64,000 nt of DNA from Ancalomicrobiaceae bacterium S20. GTDB taxonomy: Bacteria > Pseudomonadota > Alphaproteobacteria > Rhizobiales > Ancalomicrobiaceae. The notes under the pieces were generated by a model. It was not told where the DNA came from, made no database searches, and was given only the letters and a program-made list of their open reading frames with translations. The translations under genes and the position numbers were made by a program. Shown here one piece after another: positions 56,144 through 64,000 of this stretch. Numbering within the stretch: position 1 is the first letter of the stretch; each line of letters begins with the position of its first letter. The stretch is taken from contig CP158568.1 in assembly GCA_040269895.1 (NCBI GenBank), positions 3,256,716 to 3,320,715 of the forward strand, in the 5' to 3' direction.

Positions 56144-56823
56144 CGAATGTTCTCGTGGTCGACGACCATCCGATCGTGCTGCAGGGCTGCCGGCGCGTGC
56201 TCGAGGATCTCGGCGCCTGTTCGATCCGCGAGGCGAACACGCTGCCCTCGGCCTATCGCACGTTCCGCAAGATCAAGCCGGACCTGATCATCATCGATCT
56301 CGGCATGAACGGCCGGCCGCTCGGCGGCATCGACCTGATCCGCCGGCTGCGGTTCGAGGACCGCGACTTCGGCATTCTGGTCTTCAGCATGCACAACGAT
56401 CCGACCATCGTGCGCCGGGCGCTCGACGCCGGCGCCAATGGCTACGTGATGAAGGACTCGCCCCCATCCGAACTGCGCGAGGCGATCGAGAAGGTGCGCC
56501 GGCGGCAGTCGTTCCTGAACCACACGCTGGCGCTCGAAGTCGCGCTGCTCGGCGTGCGCAACCACCCGGATCCGCTCGACGACCTGACGCCGCGCGAATT
56601 GCAGGTGCTGTCGCTCCTGGCGGAGGGCCACCAGTACGGCTCGATCGCCGAGACGCTGGACGTCAGCTACAAGACCGTCGCCAACACCTGTTCGCAGATC
56701 AAGGCCAAGCTCGCGGTGACCACGTTGCCGCAGCTGATCCGCAAGGCGGTCACCCTGATGGGCACCGAGGCCAGCGAGACCGGGGGCGCGCGCGGCGGCC
56801 GACCCCGATCGAGGGCCTCGTGA
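56140..56823 (+). CDS. mxaB: NarL/FixJ-family response regulator (MxaB/MoxX-like)
   Basis: DNA-binding regulator of 227 residues. Receiver domain: VDDHP (acid pair, residues 7-11), phosphoacceptor Asp in IIIDLGM (about 51), conserved Ser/Thr and Lys (VMKDSPP). C-terminal LuxR-type helix-turn-helix: LTPRELQVLSLLAEG, SIAETLDVSYKTVANTCSQIKAKL. Paired with the overlapping kinase gene and at the end of the mxa locus, it most likely activates methanol oxidation genes. Symbol given by position and type. Confidence 0.82.
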   Translation: MTNVLVVDDHPIVLQGCRRVLEDLGACSIREANTLPSAYRTFRKIKPDLIIIDLGMNGRPLGGIDLIRRLRFEDRDFGILVFSMHNDPTIVRRALDAGANGYVMKDSPPSELREAIEKVRRRQSFLNHTLALEVALLGVRNHPDPLDDLTPRELQVLSLLAEGHQYGSIAETLDVSYKTVANTCSQIKAKLAVTTLPQLIRKAVTLMGTEASETGGARGGRPRSRAS

Positions 56824-56908
56824 CCACGGCCGCCCCGCGGCGATCGGCGCCGCCCCGTCGGCGCCGACGGACGAGCCCATCCAAGATCAACAATCCCGGG
56901 AGGATGCC

Positions 56909-57358
56909 ATGACGCGAGGTTTCGCGATCGCCTTGACCTGTCTCGCCACACTGGTCGGCTTCACGACCACGACCGGTGCCGAAACGCTCATCGACGCGCG
57001 GCAGCGCCTGATGCGCGACATGCAGGAGGCGCAGAAGACGCTGCGATCGGCCGCCGACGGCTCGGCGACACTCGATGCCGACCGGGTCAAGGCCGAGGTC
57101 CGGCGCATCGTCGAAGCGGCCGAGACGCTGCAGAACCTGTTTCCCGAGGGCACGCTCGACGATCCGAAGTCCAAGGCACTGCCGGCGATCCTGGCCGGCA
57201 AGGCCGACTTCGACGCGCGGCTCCAGGATACGCAGCGCACGGCGCTGATGGTGCTGTTCGCCCAGCCGCAAGGCCAGAAGGCGCTCGCCTACGCCGTCTC
57301 CGACATGAACGCCACCTGCGACGGCTGCCACACGCGCTACAAGCAACCGGGCCAGTGA
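56909..57358 (+). CDS. Cytochrome c'-like protein
   Basis: Periplasmic protein of 149 residues. Signal peptide (about 1-25, ending TTTGAE), then a mostly helical domain and a single C-terminal haem site CDGCHTRYK (about 138-146), the layout of cytochrome c' and its relatives, where haem binds at the end of a four-helix bundle. The usual roles are nitric oxide binding or electron transfer. GGGAGG precedes the ATG. It lies 85 bases after the mxa regulator on the same strand. Confidence 0.78.
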   Translation: MTRGFAIALTCLATLVGFTTTTGAETLIDARQRLMRDMQEAQKTLRSAADGSATLDADRVKAEVRRIVEAAETLQNLFPEGTLDDPKSKALPAILAGKADFDARLQDTQRTALMVLFAQPQGQKALAYAVSDMNATCDGCHTRYKQPGQ

Positions 57359-57549
57359 ACCCGAGTCCCGACGCCGCCCGACCGTCGGTGCCCGATCGCG
57401 CCGTTCGTCCTTGCGAAGCCTGACGGCGGGCGGGCCGGCGATTGCCGGATGTTCCCGAAGTCTTTGCCGTCCTTCCGGATTTTGCTTGCCCTCGCGCACC
57501 GGTACACGGGAGGGGTGGGCCCTGTGCCCAGGCTCTGACGGAGGCGCGC

Positions 57550-58278
57550 ATGGGACCCGAGATCATCGTCGTCGAGGACGATCCCGACATGTGCTCGGTG
57601 ATCGAACGCGGCCTCGGCCAGGGTCTCGGGCGGGTCCAGGGCTTCCAGACCGCGGCCGAGGCGCTCGCCGCGAGCGCCAAGGGTGAGCCGAAGGCGTTCC
57701 TGATCGACGTCGTGCTGCCGGACCTCGACGGCTTCACCCTGTGCCGGCGCCTGCGCGAGCGCGGGTTCGGCGGAGCGATCATCTTCGTCAGCGGCCGTAG
57801 CGGTGCGCAGGATCGCTCGCGTGGCATCGACGCCGGCGCCGACGACTACGTGGTGAAACCCTTCACGCTCGGCGAACTCGAAGACCGCGTCCGCGATCAG
57901 CTCGGGCGGAAGGACCGCGCGCAGGCGGCGCCGGGCACCATGTCGGGCCGGTCCGGGATCGTGCTCGACGTCGCCCTCCAGATCGCGCGCTGGCAGGACC
58001 GAACCGTCGTACTGACCGCGCGCGAAACCCTGCTGCTCGCGGCGCTGCTGCGCTTCGGGCCGGATCGGTTCGTTACGCGCGAAGAACTCTATGCCGAGGT
58101 GTGGGGCGAGGAGACCGGCGGCGCGCTCAACGCGGTCGACGTCTATCTCGGCTACCTGCGTACCAAGCTCGCCCGGCTCGTTCCCGGCGGGCAGACGCTG
58201 ATCCAGACCCTGCGCGGCCGTGGTTTTCGCCTGCGCGACGCCGTCGCCGGATCCAGATTGTCGAAATCGGCGCACTGA
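57550..58278 (+). CDS. OmpR/PhoB-family response regulator without adjacent kinase
   Basis: Regulator of 242 residues. Receiver: VVEDDPDM (residues 7-14), phosphoacceptor Asp in FLIDVVLPDLDGF (about 52), GADDYVVKPFTLGEL with the conserved Lys. C-terminal winged helix: TVVLTARETLLLAALL, VTREELYAEVWGEE, VDVYLGYLRTKL and IQTLRGRGFRLR. GGAGG precedes the ATG. A terminator follows. No kinase gene is adjacent; it sits between the mxa and cellulose loci and could serve either or neither. Confidence 0.85.
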   Translation: MGPEIIVVEDDPDMCSVIERGLGQGLGRVQGFQTAAEALAASAKGEPKAFLIDVVLPDLDGFTLCRRLRERGFGGAIIFVSGRSGAQDRSRGIDAGADDYVVKPFTLGELEDRVRDQLGRKDRAQAAPGTMSGRSGIVLDVALQIARWQDRTVVLTARETLLLAALLRFGPDRFVTREELYAEVWGEETGGALNAVDVYLGYLRTKLARLVPGGQTLIQTLRGRGFRLRDAVAGSRLSKSAH

Positions 58279-58301
58279 CATCGACCACAGCCATGGAGAC
58301 G

Positions 58302-58330
58302 AGCCGGCGGATGCCCATTCGCCGGCTTTT
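58302..58330 (+). terminator. Rho-independent terminator after the OmpR-type regulator
   Basis: Perfect 8-bp stem AGCCGGCG / CGCCGGCT with a 10-base loop, running into TTTT. It begins 23 bases after the regulator's stop. Confidence 0.75.
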
Positions 58331-58702
58331 CCATGCGCGCGGTCCGAAAGCAGCATGGCCTCGCCTTGCTGGTCATTCACGCGTCGACGCCGAACGCGCT
58401 CCGGCACTGGGCAGGATTTGCCGGTCGGCCCCGGTCGCCGCCGCGAGGGCCGCTCCGCGACGGTCCGTATCGGCCGTCGTCGACCGGCGGACGTTTACCT
58501 TAACAACCCGTGTCCGATTGCATTCCTGCCCCTTTCGGGCAGTCCTGCCCTCATGGCGACGACGTCGCGTTACTCCTCAATGCCGCATTTTACCTTAAGT
58601 TAACTCAGAAAATTTGAGGCAATTTTTGCCTATTTATGGCGCATGTTGGCGCGCCTATAACCAAAATACTCTTCAGTACCCAACAGGCAGTCCTCGCACG
58701 CC
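58331..58702 (+). promoter_or_regulatory. bcsA upstream region with small inverted repeat
   Basis: No supported gene. The left part is GC-rich; from about 58580 it becomes AT-rich. A perfect repeat AGGCAA-TTT-TTGCCT (58617-58631) lies about 70 bases before bcsA and could be an operator. A short hairpin GGGCAG/CTGCCC occurs at 58537-58550. No convincing promoter consensus was found. Confidence 0.45.
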
Positions 58703-60970
58703 ATGTATCAGATACTGATCATCCTGAGTATTATTGCGTCGATGGCCGCAGTTATTGCGATCCCCGTCGGAACGAATTCTCAAGTCGCGCTTGCCGCGGC
58801 TGCCTGTCTCAGCATGATCGCCCTGTTCAATTTCAGGACATCGAAGACGCTCCGGGTTTTGTTCGTGTCGGTCGGCATGCTCGTCGTGCTGCGCTACCTC
58901 TACTGGCGCACGACCTCGACCCTGCCGCCCGCCGGCGACTGGGCCAATTTCGTGCCCGGCGTGCTGCTCTATGGTGCCGAAGTCTTCTGCATCCTGATGA
59001 TGTTTCTCTCGCTGTTCGTCGTCATCGATCCGCTCGAGCGGCGGTCGCCGCGCCTGCCGGCGGACGATCGGTTGCCCAGTGTCGACGTGCTGGTGCCGAG
59101 CTACAACGAGAGCGCCGATCTGCTCGCCACGACGCTCGCGGCGGCGAAGGCGATGGACTACCCGGCCGATCGGCTGACCGTATACCTGCTCGACGACGGC
59201 GGCACGGACGAAAAATGCGCCAGCGCCGATCCGATCGCGGCGGCGGCGGCCCGGCAGCGCCGCGCCGAGCTCGAGGGCATCTGCGCCGAACTCGGCGTCG
59301 TCTACCACGCCCGCGCGGTCAACCGGCACGCCAAGGCCGGCAACCTCAACGCCGGCCTCGCCCGCTCGACCGGCGCGCTCGTGGCCGTGTTCGACGCCGA
59401 CCATGCGCCGGCGCGCGAGTTCCTGCGGCTGACCGTCGGCCACTTCCTCGAAGATCCGCGGCTGTTTCTGGTCCAGACCCCGCACTTCTTCCTCAATCCG
59501 GACCCGATCGAGAAGAACCTCGCCACATTCGCAAGCATGCCGTCCGAGAACGAGATGTTCTACGACGTGGTGCAGCGCGGCCTCGACAAATGGAACGCCG
59601 CGTTCTTCTGCGGCTCGGCGGCGCTGCTCAGCCGAGCCGCCTTGCAGGAAGCCGGTGGCTTCTCGGGCCTCACCATCACCGAGGACTGCGAGACGGCGCT
59701 CGAACTGCATGCGCGCGGCTGGACGAGCCGCTACGTCGACACGCCGCTGATCGCCGGCCTCCAGCCCGAAACGCTCGACAGCTTCATCGGCCAGCGGTCG
59801 CGCTGGTGCCGCGGCATGATCCAGATCCTCCTGATGAAGAACCCGCTCCTGAAGCGCGGCCTCGGGCTCGCGCAGCGGCTCTGCTACCTGTCGACCGCGA
59901 TGTTCTGGCTGTTCCCGCTGCCGCGGCTCGCCTTCATGGTGGCGCCCCTCTGCTACCTGTTCTTCGGCGTGAAGATTTTTGTCGGCAACGGTGAAGAATT
60001 TCTCGCCTACACTGCCAGCTATCTGGCGGTGTCGCTGATGCTGCAGAGCTATCTCTACGGCAGAGTGCGCTGGCCCTGGATCTCGGAGCTTTACGAATAC
60101 ATCCAGTCGGTCTATCTCGCCGGCGCGATCGCGAGCGTCATCGTCAACCCGAAGAAGCCGACATTCAACGTCACCGCCAAGGGCGTGACGCTGGAAGAAG
60201 ACCACATCTCGGTCGTCGCCCGCCCCTATGCACTGATGTTCGCGCTGCTCCTCGCCGGCCTCGCCGCGACGGTCTGGCGCTACGACGCCGAGCCCGCGAC
60301 CAGCGACCTGACGCTGTTCGTCGGCGCCTGGAACCTGTTCAACCTCGTGATCGCCGGCACGGCGCTCGGCGTGGTCATCGAAAAGCGCGAACGGCGGCGC
60401 AATCCGCGGCTCGCCATTGCCCGCGACGGCGTGATCCTCGTCGAGGATCGAGAGATCCCGGCCCGGATCGAGGACGCCTCGATCGGCGGCGTGCGTCTGC
60501 GGCCCGTGACCACGGATCTGCCGCGGCTGACGTTCGGCATGACCGCGCGGCTCCGCGTCGCCGGGGCGCCGCACACTCCGGAGACGCTGATGCGCGTGCG
60601 CCGGATCGACACCGACCGGCAGGGCACGATCCTCGGGCTCGAATACGCGGTCGCCGACACCGCGCATTTCCGGGTCGTGGCCGAACTGATGTTCGGCGAG
60701 GCCTCGCCTTTCGCCCGGTTCCGGGCCCTGCGCCGGACCGGCAAGGGTGTGCTGGCCGGCAGCCTGCACTTCCTCTGGCTCGCGGTGCGCGAGGCCTGGC
60801 GCGTCACGCGCTTCCTGGCCGTCGCCCGCCTCGGCTTCGGAGAGGCAGGTGAGCGTCCGACCAAGGCGCACGGCGCTGCGCAGGCCCCGGCCCGGCCGCA
60901 GCCCCCCTATCCCCCGGATGCGGGCGGCGTCTTCGTCACGGGCGAGGCACCGGCGGCGCCAAGACACTGA
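58703..60970 (+). CDS. bcsA: Cellulose synthase catalytic subunit BcsA
   Basis: Inner-membrane processive GT2 enzyme that polymerises UDP-glucose into beta-1,4-glucan and extrudes it. The 755-residue protein has N-terminal helices, then LLDDGGTDE (Asp164/165), DAD (231-233), TED (326-328) and QRSRWCRG (364-371), the D,D,D,QxxRW set. Further helices lead to a C-terminal PilZ domain (about 555-670) with an ERRRNPR arginine cluster and DASIGG, the c-di-GMP binding motifs, so activity should need c-di-GMP. A Pro/Ala-rich tail ends it. bcsB follows after 91 bases. Confidence 0.95.
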   Translation: MYQILIILSIIASMAAVIAIPVGTNSQVALAAAACLSMIALFNFRTSKTLRVLFVSVGMLVVLRYLYWRTTSTLPPAGDWANFVPGVLLYGAEVFCILMMFLSLFVVIDPLERRSPRLPADDRLPSVDVLVPSYNESADLLATTLAAAKAMDYPADRLTVYLLDDGGTDEKCASADPIAAAAARQRRAELEGICAELGVVYHARAVNRHAKAGNLNAGLARSTGALVAVFDADHAPAREFLRLTVGHFLEDPRLFLVQTPHFFLNPDPIEKNLATFASMPSENEMFYDVVQRGLDKWNAAFFCGSAALLSRAALQEAGGFSGLTITEDCETALELHARGWTSRYVDTPLIAGLQPETLDSFIGQRSRWCRGMIQILLMKNPLLKRGLGLAQRLCYLSTAMFWLFPLPRLAFMVAPLCYLFFGVKIFVGNGEEFLAYTASYLAVSLMLQSYLYGRVRWPWISELYEYIQSVYLAGAIASVIVNPKKPTFNVTAKGVTLEEDHISVVARPYALMFALLLAGLAATVWRYDAEPATSDLTLFVGAWNLFNLVIAGTALGVVIEKRERRRNPRLAIARDGVILVEDREIPARIEDASIGGVRLRPVTTDLPRLTFGMTARLRVAGAPHTPETLMRVRRIDTDRQGTILGLEYAVADTAHFRVVAELMFGEASPFARFRALRRTGKGVLAGSLHFLWLAVREAWRVTRFLAVARLGFGEAGERPTKAHGAAQAPARPQPPYPPDAGGVFVTGEAPAAPRH

Positions 60971-61061
60971 CCGCCACGTCCGACCGCAATTCCCACGCAA
61001 CCACCGTCGGCCGCGCCCAGGCGCTCGGTCCTCGACGAACGCCCAGCGGGAGCGTGCAGCC

Positions 61062-63589
61062 ATGAAGATGCCGATCGCCCTCGTCTGCCTGACGGCCGCC
61101 ACGATCGCCGGGCCGTGCTTCGCCGTATCGGCAGCCGCGGCCGAGCTTCGCCCGGCGCCGCGCGCGATCGGCGGCATGCCCGTCCGCCAGATCGGAGGGC
61201 GCCCCAACCTGGCACGTCCGGACCCGGCACATCCGGACCCGGCACGCCCCGCTTCCGGCAAGCTCAGGCTCGCCGCGGCCGTCGAGCCGACGCCGCTCGA
61301 CGCCGGCGCGCCGGGCCCCAACCGGGACGCCGAACCGCCGCGCATGCTCCGCCGCCTGCCGGCGGTCGCCGGCGGCTGGCGGCTCGCCGGTGAGATCGAT
61401 CGACGCGAATGGGTGGTCCGCCTCTCAGAGGCCGAGGCCCGGCGCCCGGCCCGACTGCAGATCGCGCTGCGCTCGGCGGTGTCGGTGATGCCGGAGGGCT
61501 CGCGGATCGCCGTCGCCGTCAACGGTACGCCGCTCGGCGAGATCGTCGTCGGCGGGCGGATGGAGGCCCCGGCGCGGCTCGACATCCCGGCCGGGCTGCT
61601 CGCCGCCGGGGCGAATGTCGTCACCGTCGAGGCGAAGCAGCGCCACCGCGTCGACTGCTCGATCGACGCGACCTACGAACTGTGGACCGAGATCGATCCG
61701 ACGCTGTCCGGCCTCTCCTTCGAGAGCCCAGCGACGCCGGCGGTCGCCGGAACGCGGCTCGATCTCGCCGAGCTCGCCACGCTGTGGCCGAACGAACGCG
61801 GCGAGACCCGCATCACCGCGATCCTGCCGCCCGGGGCCGGTCAGGATCTCGCCGAGGCGGCGCTCGGCACCGTGGCGCGCGTGGCCTTGATCGCCGGCGC
61901 CGACCATCCGGTCGCGGCGATGGCGACGGCGCCGGGGACGGACCCGGCATCGACGTCCATGTCGGCACGCCGCTGCAACTGGCGCCCGCGGCTGGTGCCG
62001 CCGCGCCCGAACTCGGCACCGCCACGCTCTACAGCGGCACGGCCGAGGGGCGTTTGCGCCTGCTCGTCGCCGGGCGGACGCGCGCGGACTTCGAACGCGC
62101 CTTCGCCACGCTCGACCGGCTCGCCGAGACGGTCGCCGGGCGCGGGCAGCCGGCCGCGATCCCGGCCGCGGCGCGCGCCGGCGGCCTCAGGGTCGAACCG
62201 GAGCGCCGCTATCGGCTGAAGGACTTCGGCCTTCGCTCGACGGTCTTCGACGGTCGGCTCTACCGGGTGGCGTTCGACATGCAGCTGCCGGCCGACTTCT
62301 ACCCGGCCGACACCGACAAGGTGCGGATCGGCCTCGAAGGCGGTTACGCGGCGGGCCTCTCGCCCGACGCCCGGATCGCCGTGCTGGTCAACGGCCTCAC
62401 CGTCTCGGTGCTGCCGATGCCGGATCCACGCGGCCAGATCTTTGCCGATCGTCCGCTGCTCCTGCCACTCGGCGCGTTCCGGCCGGGGCTCAACCGCATC
62501 GAGATCACGGCCGCCGTGCCGGCGCCCGCCGACAAGACCTGCGACACGGTCGCCGATCGCGGCCGGGATCGGTTCCTGAGCCTCGCGGAAACCAGCATCA
62601 CCATTCCGCCGTTGCCCCGGATCGGCCAGGTGCCCGAACTCGCCGGGCTGTCCGGCATTTCGGCGACCGGCACCGGCGCGACGATCCATGTCCCGCATCC
62701 GGACCTCGATACGCTCTCGGCGGCGGCGACGCTGGTCGCCCGCCTGACGGTCACGGCCGGCCGACCGGCGAGCTGGCCGCTCCGGTTCGGCAACCCGGAC
62801 GAGGAGGCCGGAGCTTCGATCCTGATCGGGGCGGCGCCGGACATCGGCCCCGGCATCGCGGCACCCTATGGCGCCCTCGTCGGCGAGACGCTCGCCCGGT
62901 GGGCGAGCCAGCCGCCAGCGCCGGCGCCGAACGTCTCGGGCGGCACCATGCGACCGACGCCGCTCGATCGCCGCATCGCCGCGCTCGCCTCGGGCGGACG
63001 GGCCGGCACGGACCCGATGACGACCGGCAGCATCCTTTCGCGCGCGATCGGCACGGCCGGCAGCGACGATCCCGAACGCTCCTCCGAAAGCCTGCGCGAG
63101 CGCTGGCGCGCCACGGCGACCCGCTCCGGCCTCATCGATGGCTGGATCGCCTCGGCCGCGCGCCTGCTCGGCGGCATCGGCGCCAGCGACGGTCAGCGCG
63201 CCGCCGACGTCCGACCGCCCGCGACCGCGACCCTGATCGTGGCGCAGACCGCCGCGCCGGATCGGTCCGCCGGCTGGACGCTGGTGACGGCACCGACCGC
63301 CGCCGGACTGTTCGATGCCATCGCCGACGCGACGGCGCCGGACGCCTGGCTGCAATGGCACGGCGCGGCCCTCGTCGTCGACGGCGCGGACGCATCGCTG
63401 ACCGCGGTGCCGGCCGCGCGCCCGACCCTGATCGCCTCCGGGCCGTGGAGTGCCGGTAACGCCCGGCTCGTGCTGGCGGCCTGGCTCTCCCGCAATCCGC
63501 TCGCCTACGCACTGGCCGGGCTCGTCGCCGCGATCGCGGCCGGGCTGGGCATCGCCGGCGCGCTCGCCCGCTCCGGACAAAGGGCCTGA
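61062..63589 (+). pseudogene. bcsB: Cellulose synthase periplasmic subunit BcsB, interrupted by a one-base frameshift
   Basis: Periplasmic, membrane-anchored partner that guides the glucan out of BcsA. The signal peptide (about 1-28) is followed by a Pro-rich segment (PDPAHPDPARP) and the first carbohydrate-binding/ferredoxin-like module (VNGTPLGEIVVGG, KQRHRVDCSIDATYELWTEID). After ATAPG at about 61940 the homology continues one frame back as GIDVHVGTPLQLAP, through the second module (RVAFDMQLPADFYPADTDKVRIG) to a C-terminal anchor helix (LAYALAGLVAAIAAGLGIA). The break is at GCGCCGGGGACGG; a fifth G gives an intact 842-residue protein. Base-calling error is the likeliest cause. Confidence 0.87.
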
Positions 63590-63591
63590 TC

Positions 63592-64000
63592 ATGCGCGCT
63601 TCCCTCGCCACCACCGCTGCGACCCTTGCTCTCGTGGTCTTTGCCGCCCCGGCGCTCGCCGCGGGCGAGCGGGGCACGTCCCCGCCGCGCCGCATCGCCG
63701 GGCTCGACCCGGCCGCCGCCCCGGAGGCCGCGCGCGCCAGTGCGGCCGGCGGCGCGCCGACGATCGATACCAGCGCACTCGCCTATTACCTGCAGCAGAA
63801 CAATCAGACCCGTGCGCAGGCGGAGATCCGCCGCCTGCGCCTGCTGCATCCCGGCTGGGAGCCACCGGCGGATCTCGCCTCGCTCGCCGATCCCTCGGGC
63901 GACGTACAGCCGCTCTGGCAGATGTACGGCGCCGGCCGCATCGACGAGTTGCGCGCCGAGATCGCGCGGCGCATCGAGCGGGGCTGGCAGCCGCCGCCGG
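63592..64000 (+). CDS. Secreted protein of the cellulose cluster, 3' end outside window
   Basis: Open frame of 136 codons from an ATG two bases after the bcsB stop to the window edge. A signal peptide (about 1-24, ALVVFAAPALAAGE) is followed by ALAYYLQQNNQTRAQAEIRRLRLLHPGWEPP and then ELRAEIARRIERGWQPPP. Helical segments spaced by a recurring GWxPP motif suggest TPR-like repeats. Proteins of this kind can bridge cellulose synthase to the outer membrane (compare the TPR part of BcsC), but I cannot name it from the portion visible. Confidence 0.7.
   Translation, partial: MRASLATTAATLALVVFAAPALAAGERGTSPPRRIAGLDPAAAPEAARASAAGGAPTIDTSALAYYLQQNNQTRAQAEIRRLRLLHPGWEPPADLASLADPSGDVQPLWQMYGAGRIDELRAEIARRIERGWQPPP

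Overview
This 64 kb, very GC-rich, densely coded window looks like the chromosome of a methylotrophic alphaproteobacterium of the Hyphomicrobiales. The strongest evidence is a nearly complete mxa locus for a periplasmic, calcium-type PQQ methanol dehydrogenase. A BioMNY biotin transporter, a pcaDCHG/pobA/pcaQ cluster arranged as in rhizobia, and a BcsA-BcsB cellulose locus agree with this. I cannot fix the genus from the sequence. I saw no tRNA, rRNA, insertion sequence, phage or CRISPR array.

Layout. 0-3.5 kb: the end of a mannitol/fructuronate-type dehydrogenase gene, a LapG-like periplasmic cysteine protease, a tiny membrane protein and UppP. 3.5-8.6 kb: trehalose module with otsB and a membrane-fused otsA on the minus strand, diverging from a GH15 glucosidase/trehalase. 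8.7-10.7 kb: bioMNY. 10.7-15.6 kb: protocatechuate branch pcaD-C-H-G-pobA with divergent pcaQ and a clear operator between them. 15.7-27.1 kb: Wzx/Wzy-type exopolysaccharide locus (two GT4 transferases, a flippase, a WecG-type transferase, a GumC-like co-polymerase with a degenerate kinase domain, a polymerase, a secreted GH5 glucanase and a tandem alpha/beta hydrolase). 27.3-30.5 kb: a NitT/TauT-type ABC transporter and a small unknown protein. 30.6-39.2 kb: one giant RTX repeat protein of about 2,870 residues. 39.5-42.3 kb: a cysteine-poor racemase homologue, a DUF4424 protein and a TraB/GumN protein. 42.8-56.8 kb: mxaF-J-G-I-R-S-A-C-K-L-D, a beta-propeller, a lipoprotein-like gene, a histidine kinase and a NarL-type regulator. 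56.9-58.3 kb: a cytochrome c'-like protein and an OmpR-type regulator. 58.7 kb to the end: bcsA, bcsB and the start of a third secreted protein of the cellulose cluster.

How it fits together. MxaFI oxidises methanol, MxaG takes the electrons, and MxaR/S/A/C/K/L/D mature or activate the enzyme. The kinase-regulator pair at the end of the locus probably controls the promoter in front of mxaF, where a perfect 7-7-7 inverted repeat abuts an AAGACA -35-like element. Much of the rest concerns the cell surface and stress: exopolysaccharide, c-di-GMP-responsive cellulose, a giant RTX protein, a possible adhesin protease and trehalose.

Data-quality point. Three genes (mxaS, the mxa histidine kinase, bcsB) each carry a single-base frameshift, always of the same sign and always at a run of four G that would restore the frame as five G. 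Under-called homopolymers are the simplest explanation and should be excluded before any of these is called a pseudogene.
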